Shown here: positions 1-5,663 of the stretch, piece by piece
Position numbering within the stretch: the first letter of the stretch is position 1
How the letters are laid out: every line of letters starts with the position of its first letter
Source of the DNA: Bacillota bacterium
GTDB lineage: Bacteria; Bacillota; Clostridia; Christensenellales; Aristaeellaceae
Direction of reading: 5' to 3'
DNA length: 8,190 nt
Assembly (NCBI GenBank): GCA_023392395.1
Contig: JAEVZE010000481.1
Span: 1-8,190 of the forward strand
Program-made: the position numbers and the translations under genes
The notes under the pieces: generated by a model
Seen by the model: only the letters and a program-made list of their open reading frames with translations
Told to the model about the DNA's origin: nothing
Databases searched by the model: none

Positions 1-107
1 TCAGCGCGCTGGATATCCTGATCCAGGACATTGAGCAGCAAAGCGTGGAAAAGCAACGCGTGGTGTTCTATCCGGAGCTGATCGTGCGGGAAACGACGCG
101 GCAATAA
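1..107 (+). CDS. LacI-family transcriptional regulator, C-terminal end only
   Basis: Reading the frame that ends at TAA 105-107 gives 34 residues, beginning SALDILIQDIEQQ and ending VFYPELIVRETTRQ. The pattern of a helix followed by hydrophobic residues, then P-x-x-L-I-V-R-E and a few polar residues before the stop, is the usual C-terminus of LacI/GalR repressors (end of the periplasmic-binding-protein-like effector domain). The DNA-binding helix-turn-helix and nearly all of the ligand pocket lie upstream of the window, so the effector cannot be read. The gene is on the same strand as the sugar operon. A near-palindromic LacI-type operator begins 17 nt after its stop codon and another lies just before the next gene, so it is the natural candidate for the local repressor. 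The family call rests only on this short tail and the context. Confidence 0.72.
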   Translation, partial: SALDILIQDIEQQSVEKQRVVFYPELIVRETTRQ

Positions 108-124
108 GCGTTTTTAGGTCAAAA

Positions 125-140
125 TGTGGATCGATACATA
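125..140 (+). promoter_or_regulatory. Putative LacI-family operator, upstream copy
   Basis: TGTGGATCGATACATA is an imperfect palindrome centred on the CG dinucleotide, of form TnTGnATCGATnCAnA. Centring on CG is typical of LacI/GalR operators. It shares 17 identical bases, AAATGTGGATCGATACA (122-138), with the copy at 211-227. It lies between the LacI-family gene and the GH4 gene. I see no convincing -35/-10 pair around it, although its own TACATA could form part of a weak -10. Confidence 0.68.
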
Positions 141-213
141 GAGGGTATCACTTCCTGGACCACTTTTCGTGCCGGTGAGAAGGACTTTTCGCGCGGGTTT
201 TCTTTTGAACAAA

Positions 214-229
214 TGTGGATCGATACACA
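214..229 (+). promoter_or_regulatory. Putative LacI-family operator, proximal copy
   Basis: TGTGGATCGATACACA is a nearly perfect 16-bp palindrome, TGTGnATCGATnCACA, with only positions 5 and 12 unpaired. It ends four bases before the GGAGGG Shine-Dalgarno site of the GH4 gene (233-238), so repressor bound here would block transcription start or early elongation. It is 89 bp from the upstream copy (start to start), a distance compatible with cooperative binding or looping. This assignment is inferred from symmetry, duplication and position. The transcription start itself is not evident. Confidence 0.75.
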
Positions 230-246
230 AACGGAGGGAACGCGGA

Positions 247-1506
247 ATGAAATTTGCCATCGTCGGGGCGGGCAGCTCCTACACGCCGGAACTACTGGAG
301 GAAATGGCGGCTCGAAGGGACACGTTACCCATCAAAGAGGTCGTGCTCTACGACATCGACGAAAAGCGCCTGTCCATCATGCGGGGATTCTGCGAGCGGT
401 TTGCCAAAAAACTGGGCCTTACCGCCTCAATTCGCTCCACGCTGATTTTGGACGACGCGCTGGAGGGCGCGGACTTTGTGGACACGCAGGTCCGCGTGGG
501 CGGCAATGCCCAACGGGTTCTGGACGAGAAGATCCCGCTGGCGCACGGGCTGGTCGGACAGGAGACCACCGGCGCGGGCGGTATGATGAAGGCATTCCGC
601 ACCATCCCGATGATGCTGGAAATTGCGCGGCGCATGGAGAAAATGTCACCAAACGGCTGGATCATCAACTACACCAACCCGACGGGGCTGGTTACGGAGG
701 CGGTCACGCGTTACACAAAAGCAAAAATCGCGGGTTTCTGCTCGGGCGGCATCTTCCCCAAGATGTGGGCAAAACAGGCGATGGGCATCGCCTACGACCG
801 GGTGCAGTACGACTATGTGGGCCTGAACCACATGAATTTTATTTCCAACATCACCATCGACGGCAGGCCGGTGAGCGATGAGGAATTCCTCAAGATCGCC
901 GCGGAGAACGATTCTGTGAGCCTGGAACTCATCAAGCTTCTGGGCGTGATCCCCAGCCCGTACCTGCAGTATTTCTATCAGACCGGCGAGAAGGTATGCA
1001 AGATGCTGGCCGCTCCGATGACCCGTGGGCAGCAGGTGCAGATGCTGGAGAAGGAGACCTACGACGCCTATGCGGATCCGAACAATTGCGACAAGCCCGC
1101 GTCGCTGCAAAAGCGCGGTGGCGGCGGGTATTCGGAAGTGGCGATGAACTTCGTGAACGCCGTCCACAACAACCGGGATACCGAAATGGTGGTCAACGTG
1201 CCCAACAACGGCGCCATCTCTTTCCTGCCCGGCAGCGCCGTGGTAGAGATCCCCTGTCTGGTCAACGCGCGCGGCATGGCGCCGCTCCACGTGGGGCATG
1301 TGCCTGAGATGTGCTGGGGCCTGATCGCCGCCGTCAAGAACTACGAACAGCTGGCGGTGGAGGCGGCGGTGGAGGGCAGTGTCCTGAAGATGAAGTGGGC
1401 GCTGCTGGCCCACCCGCTGGTCAGGGAGTACGAGCTGGTGGAAAAGCTGGTGCCGGAACTCTTGGAGGCCAACCGGCAGTACCTGCCCCAATTCCATCTG
1501 AAATAG
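247..1506 (+). CDS. Glycoside hydrolase family 4 (NAD+- and metal-dependent glycosidase)
   Basis: This 419-residue protein has normal length for GH4, a family that cleaves glycosides by NAD+-dependent oxidation at C3, elimination and reduction, and needs a divalent metal. The N-terminal Rossmann fingerprint is FAIVGAGSSYTPEL (residues 3-16), followed by acidic VLYDID near residue 37. Family motifs follow: QVRVGG, GLVGQETTGAGG and INYTNPTGLVTEA. The metal-binding Cys is C165 and the His is H195 in GLNHM. The tyrosine cluster YLQYFY (239-244) falls where I expect the catalytic-base tyrosine. Overall it most resembles 6-phospho-beta-glucosidases, but residues 165-168 read CSGG rather than the CNVP, CDMP, CHSV or CHGV signatures of named subgroups. 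The ATG at 247 is chosen over an in-frame GTG at 169 because GGAGGG (233-238) lies 8 nt upstream and the Rossmann motif starts at once. It is first in the operon, behind two operators. The family is certain; the substrate is not. Confidence 0.93.
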   Translation: MKFAIVGAGSSYTPELLEEMAARRDTLPIKEVVLYDIDEKRLSIMRGFCERFAKKLGLTASIRSTLILDDALEGADFVDTQVRVGGNAQRVLDEKIPLAHGLVGQETTGAGGMMKAFRTIPMMLEIARRMEKMSPNGWIINYTNPTGLVTEAVTRYTKAKIAGFCSGGIFPKMWAKQAMGIAYDRVQYDYVGLNHMNFISNITIDGRPVSDEEFLKIAAENDSVSLELIKLLGVIPSPYLQYFYQTGEKVCKMLAAPMTRGQQVQMLEKETYDAYADPNNCDKPASLQKRGGGGYSEVAMNFVNAVHNNRDTEMVVNVPNNGAISFLPGSAVVEIPCLVNARGMAPLHVGHVPEMCWGLIAAVKNYEQLAVEAAVEGSVLKMKWALLAHPLVREYELVEKLVPELLEANRQYLPQFHLK

Positions 1507-1511
1507 GGGAG
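1506..1511 (+). promoter_or_regulatory. Shine-Dalgarno site that favours a TTG start for the kinase
   Basis: GGGGAG overlaps the final base of the GH4 stop codon TAG. It leaves only 1 nt before ATG 1513 but 7 nt before the in-frame TTG at 1519, which is the normal spacing. Starting at TTG gives a protein beginning M-R-Y-V-L-G-I-D, the usual compact beginning of this kinase family. This is an inference from spacing. Confidence 0.5.
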
Positions 1512-1512
1512 A

Positions 1513-2535
1513 ATGACGTTGCGTTACGTACTGGGCATCGATCAGGGGGGCAGCAAGACCCACGCGGTGGTTGCTGACGAAACGGGGAACCTGCTGGGCG
1601 TCGGCTGGGGGTGCGGGGCCTGCCATTCCGAGAGCGGCTTGGAAATTGCCATGCAGGCCGTCCAGGAGGCGGCGGGCGTGGCCCTTGAGGCCGCGGGGAT
1701 TGAGACCTCTGACATCTTTTCCGTGGCCGCCGGGATGACGGGCATCGACTGGCCCCATGAGGCGCCGCTGCTCCGGGACGCGCTGTCCCGGCAGCTGCAG
1801 GTGCCGGGACAGCGCATTCAGGCGGCGAACGACGCGGTGATCGCACTTCGGGCTGGGACGTCCAGCCCGTCCGGATGCGTGTTGTGCGCGGGTTCGGGGC
1901 TGAACTGCGCCGTGCGGCGGGATGCGCGCCACGAATATGTTTTTGGCTTCTACATCAATGAAAACTGCCAGGGCGGCAGTGCGCTGGCGGAGCGGGCGAT
2001 CCAGGCGGTGCTGGACGCGGAGGCCAGGCTGGCCGGGCCTACGCTGCTCACCGGACTGTTATTGGATTTCTTCGGCTTCAAAACGGTGGACGAGCTTCTG
2101 ATGGCCAAGGTGACCACGGGGCTCGGCAGGGAACGAAAGCTGGAGGTGCCAAAGCTGTTGGAGCAGGCAGCCGCCATGAACGATCTCCAGGCGCTGGACG
2201 TACTGTCCAGGTTCGGGCGAGACATCGCGCGATATGCGGTGGCGGGTCTCAGGCGCATGGATATGCTGGAGAGGCCGGTGGAAGTGGTGCTGTCGGGCAG
2301 CGTGTTCAAGTGTCAGATTCCGGTGCTGCAGGAGAGCGTCGCGGCGGAGATCCACCGCCACGCCGCCCAGGCCCGCATCGTGGACAGCGTGTACGAGCCG
2401 GTGATCGGCGCGGTGCTGATGGCGCTGGACAGCCTGGAAGGAACCAACCCCAAGGGAATTGAAGCGCATATAAAGCGCGACGCGAAGCGCTTTGATATGA
2501 TTCGTAAAAATGGAAAAGGAGCGAACGAACCATGA
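1513..2535 (+). CDS. BadF/BadG/BcrA-type ATPase, probable (N-acetyl)hexosamine kinase
   Basis: This is a 340-residue ASKHA-fold sugar kinase of the BadF/BadG/BcrA/BcrD family, which includes N-acetylglucosamine kinase and bacterial glucosamine kinase. The phosphate-1 loop is LGIDQGGSKT (residues 7-16). NDA (106-108) supplies the likely catalytic base D107, and AGSG (126-129) is the phosphate-2 loop. Adenosine-loop glycines occur in VVLSGSVF near residue 260. The usual GDEGSG motif after phosphate-2 is replaced by NCQGGS (151-156), so the sugar contact made there in characterised N-acetylglucosamine kinases is missing or altered. It follows the GH4 gene by 6 nt and its TGA overlaps the next ATG by 4 nt, so translation is probably coupled. 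The true start may be TTG 1519. In this locus it most likely phosphorylates the sugar released by GH4. Activator ATPases of dehydratases share the fold but do not fit the neighbours. Confidence 0.85.
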   Translation: MTLRYVLGIDQGGSKTHAVVADETGNLLGVGWGCGACHSESGLEIAMQAVQEAAGVALEAAGIETSDIFSVAAGMTGIDWPHEAPLLRDALSRQLQVPGQRIQAANDAVIALRAGTSSPSGCVLCAGSGLNCAVRRDARHEYVFGFYINENCQGGSALAERAIQAVLDAEARLAGPTLLTGLLLDFFGFKTVDELLMAKVTTGLGRERKLEVPKLLEQAAAMNDLQALDVLSRFGRDIARYAVAGLRRMDMLERPVEVVLSGSVFKCQIPVLQESVAAEIHRHAAQARIVDSVYEPVIGAVLMALDSLEGTNPKGIEAHIKRDAKRFDMIRKNGKGANEP

Positions 2536-3806
2536 AGAGCCCAAGGTGGATCGCACTAGTGACAGTTCTGGTCCTCATCTTTTGCATGAACGGCCCCGCG
2601 CTGGCCGAGAGCGGCGAGAAGGTACACCTGACCTTCTGGCACATCTGGCCGGACGATCAGATGGGCCAGATCGTGGACGAGTACGTCGCTAGGTACATGG
2701 AAGAGCATCCCAACGTTGAGATCGAAGCCGTGGCGACCCAGGAAGTTGAGTACCAGAACACCAAGCTGAAGGTGGCCGCGTCCACCAGTTCCCAGGGCGA
2801 TGTGTTCATGTGCTGGGGCGGCGGGTACGCGCAGACCTTCGTGGACGCGGGCGCGGTGCTGCCGCTGGACGATTACTTCAAGAAGAACAACGTCTATGAC
2901 CAGCTGCTGGATGGCACGCTGACCTACGCCACCTACGGCGGCAAGGTGTACGGCCTCCCGCTCAAGCAGTGGGCGGGCGTGCTGTTCTTAAACACCGAGT
3001 TGTTTGAAAAGTACGGCGTCAAGATTCCCGAGACCTGGGATGACATGATGGCCGCGGTGAAGACCTTCAAGGAGAACGATGTGACGCCGATGGTGCTGGG
3101 CGCCAAGGACGGCTGGCACATCGGCATGATCCAGAACGCGCTGGCCGTTCGCACGGCCGGCCCGGAAACAATGAACCAGGCGCTCGCCGGCAAGGCCACG
3201 CTGGACACGCCGGAGATCGTGAAGTCCGCGCAGCTCCTCGTGGACCTGAACACCGCCGGCGCCTTCACCAAGGGCACGATGGGTATCGGCTCCGAGGAAG
3301 CCCAGGAAGAGTTCTACATGGGCCTCGTGCCGATGTACTACGGCGGCAGCTGGGTTGCTTCCGGCTGTGACAGCGATGAGAACGCCATCCAGGGCAAGGT
3401 CAAGGTCGTGCCCATGCCCACCGTCGAAGGCGGCAAGGGCGACGCCACCACCTTCAGCGGCGGCGTGATCGACATGATGATGGTCAACGCGGCGACGAAG
3501 CACCCCGACGAAGCCTTCGACTTCGCGCTGGGCATGACCAAGTACATGTCCCAGGAGTGCTACAAGATCGGCGACAGCCTGCCCGCCTGGAAGCTGGAAA
3601 ACGTCGATGAGAGCGAAGTCAGCCCCACCTTGATTGCCGTCAAGGACCTGATCCAGACCGCCAGCGGCTATGTGCTGGCCTGGGACACCTTCCTGGCCGG
3701 CGCGGCCATCGACACCCACTACCAGCTGCTGCAAGGTCTCATCGCCGGGACGGTCACGCCCGAGGATTTCGCCAAGCAGTCTCAGGCGGCGATGGAAGCC
3801 AAGTAA
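2532..3806 (+). CDS. ABC transporter extracellular sugar-binding protein (CUT1 type)
   Basis: This 424-residue protein captures a sugar outside the membrane and delivers it to the permease pair encoded downstream. Residues 1-25 form a secretion signal: basic K2 and R5, hydrophobic core 7-19, then GPALA with probable cleavage before E26. The mature part begins with LTFWHIW, the opening beta strand typical of family 1 solute-binding proteins, followed by an amphipathic helix and HPNVEIEAV. Further family-like segments are PLDDYF, YGLPLKQWAGVLFLN and PETWDDMMAAVKTFK, and length is normal. C18 is preceded by L-I-F, which is not a good lipobox, so anchoring as a lipoprotein is uncertain. The start has GGAG 10 nt upstream (2518-2521) and overlaps the kinase stop as ATGA. 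Tryptophans and acidic residues suit carbohydrate binding. The ligand is not readable, but the neighbours suggest an amino-sugar glycoside. Confidence 0.92.
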   Translation: MKSPRWIALVTVLVLIFCMNGPALAESGEKVHLTFWHIWPDDQMGQIVDEYVARYMEEHPNVEIEAVATQEVEYQNTKLKVAASTSSQGDVFMCWGGGYAQTFVDAGAVLPLDDYFKKNNVYDQLLDGTLTYATYGGKVYGLPLKQWAGVLFLNTELFEKYGVKIPETWDDMMAAVKTFKENDVTPMVLGAKDGWHIGMIQNALAVRTAGPETMNQALAGKATLDTPEIVKSAQLLVDLNTAGAFTKGTMGIGSEEAQEEFYMGLVPMYYGGSWVASGCDSDENAIQGKVKVVPMPTVEGGKGDATTFSGGVIDMMMVNAATKHPDEAFDFALGMTKYMSQECYKIGDSLPAWKLENVDESEVSPTLIAVKDLIQTASGYVLAWDTFLAGAAIDTHYQLLQGLIAGTVTPEDFAKQSQAAMEAK

Positions 3807-3807
3807 A

Positions 3808-3849
3808 GCGCAGAAAAACCACGCTGGTTTTTCAACGCACTGGAAGAGG
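3808..3849 (+). repeat. Intergenic palindromic repeat, copy A, after the binding-protein gene
   Basis: Starting one base after the stop codon, GCG (3808-3810) pairs with CGC (3836-3838). After a 2x2 internal loop, GAAAAACCA (3813-3821) pairs with TGGTTTTTC (3825-3833) around a CGC loop. GGAAGAGG follows at 3842-3849. The same arrangement of GCG, A5CC, GGT5, ACGC and GGAAGAGG recurs at 6684-6724, so this looks like an interspersed repeat rather than a one-off hairpin. In RNA it could protect the 3' end of the binding-protein message or partly stop transcription, although no U-tract follows the full stem. Confidence 0.65.
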
Positions 3850-3884
3850 TTGGATGGCACCCCAGGTATGACCAAAGTTTAATC

Positions 3885-3918
3885 GTGCGGCCCGGCTGCC
3901 CGGGCGGCCGGGCCGCAC
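3885..3918 (+). promoter_or_regulatory. Very stable GC hairpin between binding-protein and permease genes
   Basis: GTGCGGCCCGGC (3885-3896) pairs perfectly over 12 bp with GCCGGGCCGCAC (3907-3918), leaving a 10-base loop that itself contains the palindrome GCCCGGGC. No T-run follows, so it is not a standard intrinsic terminator. It ends 8 nt before the AGGAGG ribosome site (3927-3932) of the first permease. Such hairpins after binding-protein genes commonly stabilise the upstream message and lower permease expression. That role is inferred here. Confidence 0.7.
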
Positions 3919-3939
3919 CTGTGAAGAGGAGGCCCATCC

Positions 3940-4818
3940 ATGGAACGCGCACTGCGGGATCGCAAGGCCATCTGCTTTTTTGTCCTGCCAGGGCTCATTT
4001 GGTTTTCGATGATTGCGCTGGTTCCGGTCGTCCAGTCGGCCGGGTACAGTTTTCTCAAGTGGGACGGGATCACGACCGCGCAGTTCATCGGGCTGGATAA
4101 TTACATCTCGCTGTGGACCGATCCGCTGTTCCACCGGGCTGTGGTCAATTCGCTGATCCTGGCGGCAGCGTCGGTATTCATCCAGCTGCCCCTGTCGATG
4201 CTGCTGGCGTTGGTACTGGCATCGGGGGTCCGGGGCGAGAATGCCTACCGAAACCTGTTCTTCGTACCGGTGATCATCTCCGGCACCATCATCGCAAACC
4301 TCTGGATGAAGGTCTACCACCCCAGCTACGGCTTATTGAACATGGCGCTGAGCGCGTTGGGGCTTGAAAGCCTTCAGAACGAGTGGCTGGGCAACACCCA
4401 GACCGCCCTCGCGGCCTGCTTTGTGCCGATGGTGTGGCAGTACATCGGGTACCACATGCTTTTGTTCTACTCCGCCGCGAAGTCCATTTCGGATGAGATC
4501 TTCGAGGCGGCGCGGGTGGATGGCGCCAGCAAGGTGCAGATCGCACTGCGAATCACGCTGCCACAGATCGTACCGATGATCAAGGCCTGCGTGATCTTCG
4601 CGATCATCGGTTCTCTGAAGTCCTTCGATATCCTCTACATCCTGACCCGCGGCGGCCCGGTGCACGCCACCGAGGTGCCATCGCTTTTGATGTTTACGAA
4701 GATCTTCACCACCAACCAGTACGGCTACGCAAGCGCGATCGCCATCTTCATCATCCTGGAGTGCCTTGCGTTCACGGCGCTGGTGCAAAAGGGTTTCGGC
4801 GCGATCCAGCGCGATTAA
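3940..4818 (+). CDS. ABC sugar transporter permease (CUT1, MalF/UgpA-like)
   Basis: This 292-residue inner-membrane subunit has about six hydrophobic segments. The first is roughly residues 11-34 (CFFVLPGLIWF onward), and others surround 68-93, 106-120, 157-178, 213-235 and 262-282. The cytoplasmic EAA loop, which docks on the ATPase, is EAARVDGASKVQIALRITLP and begins at residue 189 with the expected E-A-A, D-G and L-P spacing. The motif FVPVIISGTI and the segment LTRGGPVHATEV are typical of MalF/UgpA-type subunits. AGGAGG (3927-3932) stands 7 nt before the ATG. The gene follows the 133-nt hairpin-containing gap and is 10 nt from the partner permease. No ATPase gene is in the window, so the pair probably uses a shared MsmX-type ATPase encoded elsewhere, as is common for CUT1 systems in Bacillota. 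Confidence 0.94.
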   Translation: MERALRDRKAICFFVLPGLIWFSMIALVPVVQSAGYSFLKWDGITTAQFIGLDNYISLWTDPLFHRAVVNSLILAAASVFIQLPLSMLLALVLASGVRGENAYRNLFFVPVIISGTIIANLWMKVYHPSYGLLNMALSALGLESLQNEWLGNTQTALAACFVPMVWQYIGYHMLLFYSAAKSISDEIFEAARVDGASKVQIALRITLPQIVPMIKACVIFAIIGSLKSFDILYILTRGGPVHATEVPSLLMFTKIFTTNQYGYASAIAIFIILECLAFTALVQKGFGAIQRD

Positions 4819-4828
4819 GGAGGGCAGG

Positions 4829-5662
4829 ATGAAACGCAAATCCCTGATCAACAAGACCCATCCGATGCTGTCCGTCGCGCTTTTTCTGGTCGCACTGGTT
4901 CAGCTGTTTCCGCTCTACTGGATGTTCACGTTCTCGCTCAAGAGCAATGCAGAGATCTTCGGCGGCAACACCATCGGCCTTCCGATCCACAGGGAGTGGA
5001 GCAACTACGAGCGCGTGTTCTCCAAGGCCAACATGGGACGCTACCTCCTGAACAGTGGCATTGTGACGGCGGTGACGATCCTGTTTACGCTGTTGCTCTC
5101 GGCGATGGCCACCTACGCCATCGTTCGCATGAAGTGGAAGCTGAGCAAGACCGTTTACGTATTGTTTCTGACGGGCATGATGCTCTCGCTGCATGCGGTG
5201 CTGTTGCCGCTGTTTGTCAACCTGAAGCCGATCCTGGACACCTACTGGGCGCTCATCATCCCCTATGTGGCATTTTCCATGCCCACGGCGGTGCTTTTGA
5301 TGGTCGGCGCGCTGGAGGCGCTGCCCCGGGAGATGGAGGAGGCAGCCTTCATCGACGGGGCGAACATCTACCGCCTGTTCTTCCAGATCATCCTGCCGAT
5401 GCTGGCGCCGATTCTGTCCGCGGTCGCGATTCTGACGTTCCTCAGCGCGTGGAATGAGATGATGCTGGCGATCACCTTCGTCAGCGGCGAAAAATTCAAG
5501 ACCATTACCGTCGGCGTCAACGACATGGTGGGCAAGTATTCCACCAAGTGGGGCTTGATCGGCGCGGGGCTGACGATTGCCACGCTGCCGACGCTGATCA
5601 TGTTCGCGCTGCTCAGCAAAAATGTGCAAAAGAGCCTCGCCATGGGCGCGGTGAAAGGATAA
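4829..5662 (+). CDS. ABC sugar transporter permease (CUT1, MalG/UgpE-like)
   Basis: This 277-residue inner-membrane partner of the preceding permease has about six membrane segments. The first contains LFLVALVQLFPLYWMFTFSLK, the usual opening of MalG/UgpE subunits including F-S-L-K before the first external loop. YLLNSGIVTA near residue 73 and LSAMATYAI are also characteristic. The EAA loop reads EEAAFIDGANIYRLFFQIILP, with E-A-A at 171-173. The ATG at 4829 is preferred over an upstream in-frame ATG at 4766 inside the previous gene. GGAGG (4819-4823) lies 5 nt before 4829, and the sequence encoded from 4766 is basic and unlike this family. The C-terminus KSLAMGAVKG is standard. The next gene begins one base after its stop. 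Confidence 0.94.
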   Translation: MKRKSLINKTHPMLSVALFLVALVQLFPLYWMFTFSLKSNAEIFGGNTIGLPIHREWSNYERVFSKANMGRYLLNSGIVTAVTILFTLLLSAMATYAIVRMKWKLSKTVYVLFLTGMMLSLHAVLLPLFVNLKPILDTYWALIIPYVAFSMPTAVLLMVGALEALPREMEEAAFIDGANIYRLFFQIILPMLAPILSAVAILTFLSAWNEMMLAITFVSGEKFKTITVGVNDMVGKYSTKWGLIGAGLTIATLPTLIMFALLSKNVQKSLAMGAVKG

Positions 5663-5663
5663 T

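Noticed and set aside
169..246. Upstream GTG start for the glycosidase adding 26 residues
   Set aside because: The added segment runs through the operator and the Shine-Dalgarno site, is unlike any GH4 N-terminus, and ATG 247 has ideal ribosome-site spacing.
646..1932. Long minus-strand open frame (428 codons) opposite the glycosidase and kinase genes
   Set aside because: It spans two recognised + strand genes, its composition is rich in His, Arg and Gln as expected of an antisense shadow in G+C-rich DNA, and it shows no family motif.
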